NCBI GenBank assembly: GCA_037954325.1
Contig: JBBMNZ010000027.1
Span: forward strand, 5,576,001-5,640,000
Origin: Fistularia commersonii
Lineage: Eukaryota > Chordata > Actinopteri > Syngnathiformes > Fistulariidae
Direction of reading: 5' to 3'
Length of the DNA: 64,000 nucleotides
Below are positions 1 to 12,129 of this stretch, one piece after another. The position numbers were made by a program, and so were the translations under genes. The notes beneath the pieces are model-generated. The model saw only the letters and a list, made by a program, of their open reading frames with translations. It did not search any database and was not told the DNA's origin. Numbering within the stretch: the first letter of the stretch is position 1; every line of letters starts with the position of its first letter.

Positions 1-139
1 AGAGATTAGTAACTATTATAAGAATATTTCATCATAAGTAAATAGTCACTGGTCATTTACCAACATTATTGATGCTGATCTGCTAAATTACCTTGTCATT
101 ACATAACCTATAATTGTTGTATAGTTGTTGGAAACTTAC

Positions 140-3100
140 TGTGCTTCACTGAATGCCTTGAGAACTTCTCTGTCCAGGTAACTTGACGTATACAAAAGGT
201 CCTGCTCGCTATCCATGCCGCGCAGGGGGGGCCGCGGCGTGTCCTTGCCCTCCAACAAGTCCTCCAACAAGGGGAGCTCGATGAGCTGCAGTAGCCGGAA
301 AACGGCCAGCTGGTGCCAGACCTCGTCCACAACTATAAGACAAAAGCCATGAGGGTTTACACACACACACAGACAACACACACACACACATCACGTATGA
401 CCTCCTGCTGCATGAAAACATTCAAGCTCATGTCACACCATTTCATGTGCTTCATCAGACTGACGCTTACGTTCTTGCGAGAGGCCAAGGCTGATCATCT
501 GAGGGGTGATGGCGGAGTTTAGATTGAGATGTCTGAGTACGTCCTCCAGTGATTTGTCCAGTTTGACCGGTGAGTGGGTGGAGTAGCTCAGGACCTCTCT
601 TCTGAAAAGTCACATAATGACAGCAATCAGTGAAAATGTTTGACGGAGAAAAAAGAAAAAGCCGATGCACATTGGACAGCGGACGTCAAAGAGCTTCAGC
701 CGTTGTGATTTAGTCACAACTTGATGCTGTTTACATTGGGATTATTTTGCAATACACAAATCAAGATTGTATTTCTGTGGACATTAACATTTTTATAATG
801 ACACGGCCTCAACGCATCATTAAATCTGATCTATTACAGACATCAGGCCGAGTTTCTACTGCAACTGGATGATGCCATTCCCAGACCCCTTTGCTTCACA
901 CTGGGAATGGGAATGTAACGGAAGTCAAAAGGAAAAAAAAAACAAAACAAACTGTATGAGGGGACATGCCTGACTGCTTTTTTAGATACACTGGCTTTTT
1001 GACTAGTTCTCGAGAAAATAGAACAAAGCAAATCAAGGAGGGGATTGTAAGATGTTATGACATTACCTGTCACGTGACGGGCTGTAACTGCTCTTGCTCC
1101 GGTTCATACTCGGTGAGTCGTAGCCACTCTCTATGGTGCTGGTGGAGTGGGATTTGTTGTTGGTTAGTGTCGTGGGGCCGGTTGTTAAATTCAGGAACCT
1201 GTACAAACTGCAGCTGCTGTCTTCAAAGGTGGCCGCTTTCTTTTCCTTTCCAAAGACTTTAATGCCGACAGGCTCAAACACCCTTGAGTCCATGAGGGCT
1301 TGACAGAGACGAACTGCCTTGTAACGAGGAACTGCTCCATCGCCGAAAAAACGATTCACGGTGATGTGTGCCAGCACCGTGTCCACGGCCTCGGAGCCCA
1401 AGAAGCAGTCGTGGTAGGACTTCAGGTTGTGGCGTCGGTGCTTCACCTCGACTTTAGTGTGGAGATTAGAGATGATGCTACTCCAGATGAAAGTGGCCCG
1501 AAACGGCTTCCCAGCCATGTCTGACTCTGTGGGGAAAGGAATGAGATCAGTGTTTTAGAAAAAGCACAGAGGACGAGTGTTGAAGTCTGAAATGGATTGT
1601 GAGAAGGCAGTAATTCCTATTTTCATTAGTGTTTCTCCAGTTCGCTGAGGAGAGACTACTGTCTTTCTTCGTCTCTCAGGAACACATGGTCTTGCCAAAC
1701 AGCTGCTTGCCTTTTTAATAAATGAAGTCAGAGACAATATTACTCTGTCAGTATTCTTCATCTCAAGCTAGATTGCACAAATTCAAATAAATAAATGAAT
1801 GAATTAAAAATCGTGGATGAAATCAGATCTTTTGTATTGTTTCATTGACAAAAGATGGTAATACATTCACACACACACACACACATATATATACATACAC
1901 ACATACATATATATATATATATACACACACACATACATATATATATACACACACACACACACACACTCATACATACATATATACATACATACATACATAC
2001 ATATATATATATGCCTAAATATGCCCAAATGTCTTTAATTTTAAAGGCAATATGGTCATGTGCATATTACCAAAATCTGTGCCAAAATATTTGCATAATA
2101 TGCAGTTTCAAGGTTGTATTTAATGGTCTCTTAGCTAAATCTAAATTAGTTTACACAATTTACTTGAAAAAAAATCTGCAAAGAAAACATGTTTAACTTT
2201 GAGAACTTTGCATTGGTTTCTGATTGGATGGGTTCACTAACCAGCAGAAATGGAGTAGAAAACATGTCTGATCAAATCACACAAACAGTATTTATACATC
2301 AAACAGGTGTTTAAAATACTGCAGTGTGATGAAGAGTGGCAGCGATAAAGTTCAAAAGTACTTCATATCTTATGTAATTGAATGTGCAATGTCAGGAATG
2401 TTTCCCTGGCATTTTCCTGCACAAGAGGAGTTTTTTTTTAACATCATCAAATTAAGATATTGTGAATTGAATAAACTTTAATTATGTGGTCATCTTGCAA
2501 TATGCCGGATGACTGAATGATGACTCCCCAGAGGGGTTTTTATTTTGGTTTTTGAACAATAAAACCTCTCAGCTCTGACAGTTCTGAAGCACCGTTTTAC
2601 TTCCGTCCTCACCAAACAAAGCGATCGCCACAGCAACGCCACTGCATCAGAATGAAATAAAAGCATGTCATTTTAACAGTTCTCTTTTCTTCTATTTTTT
2701 TTCCCCAGAATCATCAAAATTGGCGAATGCAGTTCAGAGGAGAAAAAAAAAGATGGTAGTTTAACACATCCAGAACTCGCTCAAGCACACGGAAATGGAG
2801 AGACAATGAAGATACTGTTGGCTGTCACCCACCAGAGATATCCTGCTGTGCTCCTGTTGGATCTCGCACCAGGTGGGTGGGATTCATGGCCTCACACACA
2901 CACACACACACACTTGCTCACACATGCACGCACGTACACACGCACGCACGTACGCACATGCAAAGGGCCTTCGCTAACGGACATGTTAAACAGCCCATTG
3001 AGTACTTAAACCGCCTGAAACAGCTCAATTATCCCTTGTATCACAGTTGCAACACTCGTGTGATGCTCCACCGGAGCGCTGTCATGCTGCAGAGACCTCT

Positions 3101-4542
3101 GGAGTGAGATGGAGTGTAGCTTTCATCTCACCACAGGAAACATTTAGAGCCTGTTGAGCAAATGTTAGGGGAGGATCTGAGAGACAGGCGAAGGCCGGGA
3201 GCAATAAATCAGCCCCTGGCAGCAACAACAGCAGCAGCAGCAGCAGCAGCCAGGGTCCTTGTGTTGATAACACTCCATGACAAATACTGTTACTGAGCTA
3301 TCTGTGAAAAAACTGAACACCAGAGGACTCTGGACCAGCAGCCCAGAGGAAGGAGATATTTGCCCACTTATTTTATCCCGCTGAGAGCTGAGGAAGCCAG
3401 GCAGTGGATCAATAAGACAAATGGATGAGAAAACCATGTCCTAAACCTTGAGTTTGTACAACTGGGGCTGCAGTTGTGAGAATCTGAAGAACTTGTGAGC
3501 ATTGTGAGGTTTAAAACAGGTTAATAAGGCAAGAGAGAAATCAGTAACGCAAGAAAGAAAATATCTATATCATGAGAGCTTGGGCTAATGGAGTAGCAGT
3601 AAATAGGAAAACTATAAAAGCGTCGGCAGAATAATGTGATTTAAGTCAAAAAAGATGGATTATCCGAATGAAATCTTTGATTTAAGGGTAAAGGGCATCT
3701 GGCTAATCCACACGGTCCCCCCCAGGATTACCACTTACAATACAAATCCGGATCTGATCAGTGGGCATTAATTCTAAAACAGACAAAATCAAGTGGGGGG
3801 GTCAGGAAGGGGTCAGGAGACCCCTGGGAACTCGGCTGCGCGCTGTCACTTCGCTGTAAACGCCGGCCTGAGATTTGAGGGCAGTTTGTAAAGCTGACTC
3901 TGGGTCATCCGTCTGACCGAGGTTTTTCTTTGCATGAAGAATGCGAAATGGAGAATGGGGTCCCTGAACGTCACACGGGGGCCCGGGAGTCCGATCCGGC
4001 CTGGGACTGAGAGGCCGCGTATGTTTGCACACATGCGGGTCAATAACCACGGAGGGAGGCGCAGTCACACGGGACGGCATCCCCCGTGGACGGAGTCGAG
4101 CTGCAGAATTCCCTCTCTCCGCAACATAAGCACAACATCCACGTTTGAACCCACGGACACAAAAACACGACAGAAAAACAGCAAGGCTGCGATTAATGAA
4201 GCAATGAGTGATGCGGGTTACTACTTTTTTTTACGACTGTTGCAAACAATAACACACAGACATGCAAAACGATGTAAAGTCGTCTGGAGGAGAAAAAAAA
4301 TAAAAAACGCAATTATTGCTCATTCCGTATGTAAAATATATATGATCCGTTTTTTTAAAGGATATTAAACGCAGAAAAAGAGTCAAATCCAAACCAGTAC
4401 AGGAGGGGGAAACGCGTGAAAATGTCCAATTTTGCTTTCAGCATAAGCTTAACTGATTTATTGAGAGAGATACCCGAATCCAGAACGTTCATTCTAAAAA
4501 TATAAATGTAATTTAACATTTATTACCTGATGTTCCCTGCAT
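140..4542 (-). CDS. depdc7: DEP domain-containing protein 7, 5' part (gene continues past the left edge)
   Basis: Coding exons, in order of transcription, are 4527-4542, 1067-1526, 471-601 and 140-332. All junctions are GT-AG and the phases close, giving 266 codons plus two bases before the window ends. The DEP domain lies at about residues 20-115 and includes WSSIISNLHTKVEVKHRRH and GSEAVDTVLAHITVNRFFGD. DEP domains are small helical folds used for membrane or partner binding; the precise role of DEPDC7 is poorly known. The later segment RLLQLIELPLLEDLLEGKD matches the middle of vertebrate DEPDC7. Start choice: the exon 1 ATG (4540-4542) is in frame across the splice and adds MQGTSESD before the strong-context ATG at 1516-1518 (G at -3, G at +4). 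Either may be used. The C-terminal half lies outside the window. Identity is from recognised sequence plus position next to qser1, as in human. Confidence 0.95.
1868..2013. repeat. Compound CA/TA/CATA microsatellite
   Basis: Alternating (CA)n, (TA)n and (CATA)n runs over about 145 bases in depdc7 intron 1. It is purely simple sequence; open frames across it are artefacts. Confidence 0.95.
3229..3249. repeat. (CAG)7 trinucleotide repeat
   Basis: Seven uninterrupted CAG units, preceded by CAACAA variants, inside depdc7 intron 1. Not in a coding exon of any gene recognised here. Confidence 0.9.
3800..4180. promoter_or_regulatory. CpG-rich patch downstream of depdc7 exon 1
   Basis: The surrounding intron is AT-rich, but this stretch has many CG dinucleotides (for example GCTGCGCGCTG near 3833). 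It lies 350-700 bases downstream of the first coding exon. It may be the downstream shore of the depdc7 promoter island, or an alternative promoter. Inference from base composition only. Confidence 0.35.
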
Positions 4543-4700
4543 GGATAGTCCTTCCACCCACGGGTGACACGGCCATACAGACCCGGTCCTCCTCGTTGCA
4601 CGGACTGACGCACGGATCCATCCACAGCCCACCCCGAAACTGCCCCCTCCTATTCTAATGCATTATTCATGACTCAGCCAGAACCTTGTTAGTGATGATA
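4543..4700 (-). promoter_or_regulatory. depdc7 5'UTR and probable promoter
   Basis: Sequence directly upstream of the exon 1 ATG. It contains an upstream ATG (4574-4576) that is out of frame with depdc7. If included in the mRNA it would open a 32-codon frame that runs through the exon 1/2 junction and stops inside exon 2, overlapping the main start. The transcription start itself cannot be placed. Confidence 0.4.
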
Positions 4701-7700
4701 CAATCAGTCATTCTGATACCAGATCATCTTTATCGACTGAGAAATACCTCCTCTCTAATTCTATGAACCACTTGTCTTTCTGTCTTTTCTTCCCTGTTTG
4801 AAACATTTAAGAAAAGCCAATTTTCAATGAATTTTCAGACGTCTCCACTCAGTCGCACCCTGTTAAGTCTAAACTCAGAAAGCGAAAAATAGATTGGATT
4901 GATAAGACGCTGGGCGTGAGAATATTTAACACTTTTGTGTTTTCCTTTAACGTCACACACCAGGTGCCTCAGGTTGCAGGAAGCCCCAAAGCCTGCTCTC
5001 ATCTAGTATCAGCTTCGCTGGGACAATGTCTCTGCGCTGAAATGTCAAACGCCAACGTGGTAAATGAGCAAGCAGTAAACACACGCGGCCCGCCAGCGGT
5101 ATGGTGCTGGTGCTTCCTGTGCTGAAGTGTAGCCTGACTATGGAAAAGTAGAAAGGTGACACCGGAAACAGAGGTCCAGGTCACGCGTGAGATGACGGCC
5201 CATGAGAAGGACCGATATTCTCACCTTCACTCGTCAATCAAACGTAGTTCAAACCAATATTTCTGCCTTCCCCGATAACAATAACTCCTTACTAAAGTCA
5301 CTGGGAAATCTGTGAGATGTAGAATTCTCAAACAAGCCGGAAAGAACACATTTGACCGCGTTGTATTGAGGTGTTGCTGAGATAAGCCGGTTGCTCCACT
5401 GATAATCGAAGGTGTGTGTTGGCAGTGACAATGCAAAGCAGGTTGTTGCTGATAAGATTGAATGCTCCCCTGCCGGGATACACGCAAGCAAGTAAAAGAC
5501 CGATTGACTAAAGTGTCACTGAACAAAATCGGAATCGATGACAATGACGAAATGGTATAATGTTAGAGCTGGGTATTAATCTCTTACATTCAGCCCACAA
5601 AACTCAAACAGTCTTCAGTGATACTAAGAAGGTCAGCAGTGTAAAATCTATCAATTCCTGAGTTCAGGGTAGAAAAAAAGAACTGTTTGTAGCCTAACAA
5701 AGTGTTTGATAAACTTACCTTCTCCGTCGCTGTCAACAATCAAACAGTATTTCTACAGGCTTCGCATCCACACGTGGCGAAAGAAATCCACACCTGAAAT
5801 GAAAGGTGACTCTGCTGCTTTCAGTAGGAAGACTTCGACTGGGGCGAAACTGGTTAAACAACTCTGACAGGGTGCATAGTTGTGGTGTGTCCTTGAATTG
5901 TGTTTGCTTACCAGAATGCAGACTTCAGCGATGTAAAGCGAAAAGAGTTTAACAAGCATAGAGAAAACACCAGAGACAGAAAAAACTGATGAATATTATC
6001 CCTAATTCTACTCCACAAGGTCAAGAACAATATTTACCACAAAGTTCTGCATGTTTCTCTAAGTGTCGTCATCAGGCTTACTCGTTATTCCATATTTTTA
6101 TTTCCTTTTACACTTCTGATGACAGATATTGGAAGGTATTTTAAATTTCTAACATGCAGGTCTGGGAATACACCTAGATGTAAACAAGACAAAAGAATTG
6201 CAGTATGATGCTTTGTAACTATGGAGTTGTCAGGTCAGATCCCTTGATGACTCTCAGTAGGAGGAGGGGGGCTGAAAAGACCTCAAATACACAAATGCAG
6301 CTCAGTTGTCAGGGGAACAAGCCTGGATACTCAGACCATCTGTAAGGTTAAGTATAAATACACTATTTAAATACTACGCTAGGTTTCATAGGTCCTTATT
6401 CTTCATCCCTTTTTAAACCATTTTATCCATTCACCACACTTCCTTAGATTGCTGATAGTGACACAGACATTCCTGTTAAATCCAAACTTGTTCAGTAGTT
6501 TCCCTGCCATGTTGCTGGTTTATGCATTATTTCTCAAAAACATTATCATCACACAGTACATCTGATAAAATTGTTAAAGCTCAGGTGATCTAACACAGCA
6601 TCACATCACCTACGGAAAAAAAAAAAAAAATCACACTTTAATGCTTTCCTTTTACTAATTAACTGTTCATATTTCAAGTCTATTATAAAGGTTTTGTTCA
6701 AGGGATTTTCAACAGCCACTATGAACTTTATCTTTCAGCTATCTAAAAAACAGCTGTCCAGTTACTGTTCTATGTCTGTCAAACATTATCCCTCAGCCAC
6801 CAGGACCCTCTCAGTCTGTCTCCCACATATGGAACAATGCAACGCATTAAAACTCACATGCTTTTCATCTGCAAAGCAGACGATCAACATCTGTGTCGAC
6901 AAGTTCTGCCCATACTGGAATCCCGACAGTCTGCCTGACTGGCCATAGTTCGCCCCCAATCCTCTCCAACTGCAAAGGACAGAGGACAGAGGCTTCCCTC
7001 ACAGAGCTGTCGCTGCAGCACAGAGACGCATTTGTTTTGTTGGGAGTTACCAGCAATGTGCATTGTGGCATCCTGGCTGGACAGTCATATTTTATTCATC
7101 ATGCTCAAGGACCTTTCAGTAGATGCAAAATCAGCCGCCCATTCATGCTGAATGGTTTGGCCATGAGAGCATGGTGGATGAGCTTAGTTGGTGACATGGT
7201 CCTTGTCCGACTGTTTCCCCTTCGAGAGAACCCCACCTTCCCCCAAACTCATCCAATGTACACAATAATAGTCAGGTGCAACTCTGTCTTCTCCAACCTT
7301 GTTGAAGCTGCTTGTAGGGCAGCATCATCCTCTAATTGCGTTATGAACACACGTATACCTTCTGGAGTTATCAAACAAAGTATCTGTGAAAGAAATGAAC
7401 AGTTGGCCCTTCAATGGCACACTTCAAACTAATCTAGCGCCAATGCAAATAATCAACAAAGCCTTTACTGAGCTCAGATCAGGTAGCACCAAGGACATTA
7501 TTTCCATTATGTCAGATGTAATGAACTGTATCTGATATACACCTTACAACCATGGTACAACCCAAAACAAACCTAACTGGTGAAACCACTTGTGTTCAGT
7601 GAAACCAATAGTTTAGCACCTTGCTTTCAAAGATTGTCCAAGAATAGTGGTGGTGGACTTTCACTAAACATGTTTAAAGGTATTTAACACTGATTTAAAT

Positions 7701-7880
7701 ATAAATGACAAAAATTAAACATTTGCAAATTGTGTTTCAATGATTTAGAAACCTCTTATATTATGAGAAATGAGATTAATGAGAATATACTGATTAAACC
7801 AAAATCACTACAACTAATTTAAACACAAATAATTCAAAATGCATTTAAAAAAAGTAAAAGAACAAACAAGTATACAAACA
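4701..7880. other. Intergenic spacer, depdc7 5' end to qser1 3' end
   Basis: About 3.2 kb, mostly AT-rich. No recognised gene. A 14-base A run lies near 6617. The segment about 6.69-7.44 kb has higher GC than its flanks and stays open for 180 codons on the plus strand, but it has no family signature and no splice context I can support. The rest shows nothing identifiable. Confidence 0.6.
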
Positions 7881-7889
7881 GACAAATAT

Positions 7890-8372
7890 CTAATACATGC
7901 GGCATTTTATTTACAAACTGCATCTTTAAAGAACATGAATTCTTTTGATAGCATAAAATTGGTAACTAACATTTAAAGAGTCAAATTCTGGAAAACAATG
8001 AAAAAGTGTCTTAGAAATTGTAATGAACAAGATAACATTATTTACTTCTGTGAAAATATATATCTGTCATAAAATGTGGGCTATGTCTGCAAGAGTACAA
8101 ACCTTGTTCAATTTACCTTCAGATAATTTAAGGTAATGATGAACAAAATTCATGGAAAGCAGTACAGGATCTGCAGTCACTCCATTAAAACCATCTCGTA
8201 TGTACGAGGGTTTTTTTTTTAAGCATAAACGTTGAACCGCAATGTAGTATATAGTTACCAAACACCTCATTGAGAGAATTGCTGAAACTCCCAACTCCCT
8301 GTTTTATACAAAATGTACATTATATATATCCATTTAAAAATGGATCTTTCATAAACAGTATTTAACTATGGT

Positions 8373-8403
<31 letters not shown>

Positions 8404-8929
8404 TATTTTACAATAGATCCACTTCTCTGTATTTGAGCCTGCTTATCAGTCAAAGGATGAGGGCTTGTTACACTCTTAGCCAATCACATTTCTGAATTTT
8501 ACTTATCTGTACTTTAATTCCTATACTGATTGCCTTCTATCTAATGGCTTGGTTATGATCTGTTAACTAAAATTGTAAAAAATATATATGAATCTATGAA
8601 AAAGCCCGTAAAGTGGGCCTGTAACTACAAAAAACTTTAATGATTAGGAGGAGTCGTACACGGGAAAAAAGAAACGCCAAAGTCTGTGTCCTCTCAAGTT
8701 ACTGCTTTCTGTGAAGACAGTGGTGAAGACCATAAACCTTACTGCTGCTATCTGTCTTTAAAGACTCAGCCTCTGCCAGGCTCTCATTCAAGAACACGAC
8801 CGGTCCCGGATTTGCATCCGTGTGGCCTGGATGGAGAACCTTACTCAATCTTGCTCTGTTGCCATTCTGGTTAGGCCGCATCCATTTATTTTCAGTATAA
8901 GACCCAGATGTATTTATGTCACAGCTGGA
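7890..8929 (-). other. qser1 3'UTR with poly(A) signal
   Basis: Follows the qser1 stop codon. On the minus strand an AATAAA occurs at 7911-7906, followed by a GT-rich stretch, which fits a cleavage site near 7.89 kb and a 3'UTR of about 1 kb. A closer AATAAA sits at 8890-8885, about 40 bases after the stop, and could give a very short 3'UTR isoform. A TA-repeat run lies at about 8371-8407. Confidence 0.6.
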
Positions 8930-11900
8930 TCATTGGCAGGCCTGCTGCACTTGATTTATTAGCTCCCCGAAGCGATCAAAGAGCCCCTCTACCCAGGCTC
9001 CGTTCTGCAGACACTTCTGTACAGTCTCCTCCTGCCCCAGGTCCCCAGCCTGCACCCGCAATGATGCTATCTGAAGGGCAGAGCCATAAACACAAGGATC
9101 ATAATAGAACCAAAATTCAACACAGAACAGTTGTGTCAGATTAACTACGTAATCTGTGAAGCAAGCTATGAAATATGATGAAAGATTGTCATTGAATAAA
9201 TCTTACCTCATCCTTACACATGAGGTATGTGTGGTACTTGTAGTGCTGCAAAGAGTGGTACAATGAAAACCACTGAGTCTTCTGCTGATCCACAGTGTAT
9301 TCCTGGAGAAGGAAAGAGAATTTAAGACACTTTGCAGTGCTCATCCAACTAAGGAGAGAAAGGGATGCACAAGTGATGATTTGCGCCCTCTGCTGGACAG
9401 ACACTAGCCAGGTTGAACATTTAGGATTTTGCATCTGAAATACATTGCTCATTATATTTTGTCTACCGCTCATCCTACTAAGGAGTTTCGGGGAATTAGG
9501 ACTGTGGGAGGAAACCACAGAGGAAGGACACCCATGCAGATACAGGGAGAAGATGCAAACTCCACAGAGTAAGGCCCCCCTGAGGGAACCAAACCAGGGT
9601 TCCTTCTTGTTGTGAGGTAGAAACACTAATCACTTTGACCCTTCCTCTTTTTTTTTTTTTCCCTGTAATCACATAATTCAGAACATTTACTCAACAAATG
9701 TGTTCTCAGTTCTACTACCTCAGTGGTGGAAAAAACTTCCAGAAGCAACAAGACTAGCATCATCTATCTCAACCTTCAAGAAACAGGTAAAAACTGTTCT
9801 CTTTCAGGACTTTTTACTGCGCTGATGCCCCAGATCAGGTTAGGCAGCAAGTTAGGCTATGCAGTGTGTGTGTGTGTGTACATTTGTGTATGTCTTTGTC
9901 AAAAAAAAAAACCAAAACAAAACAAAAAAAAACTCACTAACCCAAGCTTACTGTTCTGTATATTTCCTGTGCATCGTGTATTTGCAAGTGTATTTGCAGT
10001 CCCTATGTCCTCTATTGTAAGTCGCTTTGGATAAAAGCGTCTGCAAAATGCAATGTAATGTAAAAATGTGAATATTGTTAAAACTTGTCCAACCTGTGGC
10101 ACTTTGCTGGGCATCTTGTAGGGCTTCAGTGTCCTCTTGTTGTAGGCCTTTCCACTGAGACGCACTTTGAAGGCTGGAGTTTCCCCATCCTTTTTCAGCT
10201 CAGTCACCACAGAGATCTCTGGGAAGCTGTCCAAAGCCGTCTGAGGATAAAGATTAGAAATGCTTTTTTCCCCCGTTTATATTTAAAAATAGTTCCAGAG
10301 TAAATGAATTGCTAAAAAAAATAACTAAATTATTTTACGGTAGAGGGTGCTCATGAAACTACAAAATGGCCTTGTTAAAACCAGGGGAACTCTGGGAGAA
10401 AAACAAACTGTGGCCCTCAAAATAAAGAAATCGGTACCTTTAGAGAGAGAACACGGGGTCTTAAAGTGCCATTTCAAAGACCCACCTTTAGCACCTGGCC
10501 AATGTGAAGTTTGTGAAGTAGCCGTTTCCTGTTGTCAGCAATCATCCCATCCACTCTTCTCATATGAGGCAGAAGCAACTCATCTGAAACAGGACATGCT
10601 GGGTAAGTCATCACAAAACATGTATAAACTATTTTTTTCCCCAACTAAAAAGAGTGCCATGAAAGTATATCTGCTAACCATTTGCTCTCTCAAGGGCAGT
10701 CATTACATCTTCATCTAAAGCAATGCTGATGAGCAATTCCACAAAGCTTCTGAATGTCTCCTTCATTGTCCGTGTGTTGAGAAGCCGTGAAGCAAATGGC
10801 ACTGGAGGGTTTAACTCTGAGGGTGTATTTTAGGGGAAATGGTTAGACTGTGACATGGGAAAACATAATACCACTGAGTGAGAAAATTAAACCTTAAAAG
10901 AAACCTTCTTCACCATCATCTTCACCGCCTTCTTCTGCAGATGAACCAGATCCAGCAGGTGAGAACTCTTCTTTCCACTTCCTTCTCTTCTTAGGTGGGG
11001 GCTCTGCCCTGGTCTTCACTTGTTTGGGTCGAGGCTTTTGACTTTGAGAGGTGGAGGAAGGGGCAGCTGTTAATCCTAGCAAAGTTTTGACCTGGACACC
11101 CCTATGAGTCAGAATTGAAAATGTCACAACACTGAAGAGTAATTTTAAAAATGATGAAGCAAAATAAATAAATAAATAAATAAATCGATCGATACTCTTT
11201 GCGTACCTTAGTGAGTTCATGGGTTTGCAGCGTGGCTTCCGACTACACACTCGAACATACTCCCTTTTGTTGACGGTGTCCAAAAACTTCACATAAACCC
11301 TTTGGTACATGGTCTTGGCATCACCAAAGTATCCAAGGTACTACAAACATCACACACACACCAAGGTGAGCTTTGATAGATTTCTTTTTTCCAGAGTGAT
11401 CAAATGCATTTTGATTTAATTACACTGTTGGTGGCTGAGAAGACCCTCTTTCCATCCCTCAGCTCAGGCACAAATTTCTGTAGCAGAGCCTTCTGGACTT
11501 TCCAGATGGCCGGAGGTTCAGTCCCTGCTTTCATGGTCACCTGGAAAGTTTACACATAGGAAAATCCAATAGTGAATGTGAGCAAACACAAGAATATAAA
11601 ATGTAAGAGAACAGACCAATACAAAAAGAGAGGTCTTAAACTCCCTTTCTAATCTTTCTCTCAAATTATGTCTGCTTAGGGATTAAGATATTTCAATAGC
11701 AAGCACAAGCAAATTATGTGTGTGTATCATAATTAATAGTTCCATTTTTATTTAAGTCCTTGTGACAAGTATATAAATACTTACCACATGACACCAGGAA
11801 AAAAACAATTGGCATTTCATCAGAAATGTATTATTTCATTATTTAGAATTCATTTGTTGTCTATGCTGCTACTTTGGAACCAATCCAACAGTTATTAGGC

Positions 11901-12086
11901 AAGATGTGAATTGACCTGAACTGGTCACCAATCACAGGAACATATATAGAGACACTCACTCTTTCATTCATACCTGCTGCAACCTAGAGTCTTCAGTTAA
12001 CCTATGTACTGTTTTAGCATTGTTGGAGGGAACCAGAGAGCGAGCACGCACGCACGCACGCACGCGCACACACACGCGCACACACA

Positions 12087-12129
<43 letters not shown>

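Larger units (their letters stand above)
1527..4526 (-). other. depdc7 intron 1
   Basis: A 3 kb intron between the short first coding exon and the DEP exon. It holds the mixed microsatellite at 1.87-2.01 kb, a CA and CACG run near 2.89-2.96 kb, seven CAG units at 3229-3249 and a CpG-rich patch at about 3.8-4.18 kb. No coding exon could be supported inside it. Confidence 0.7.

Noticed and set aside
966..1524. Plus-strand open frames opposite the depdc7 DEP exon
   Set aside because: They are antisense shadows of a well-supported coding exon; no start context or splice support.
3934..4368. 144-codon plus-strand frame near depdc7 exon 1
   Set aside because: It lies in the depdc7 CpG-rich intron, low-quality sequence with no family resemblance or splice sites; GC-rich patches keep frames open by chance.
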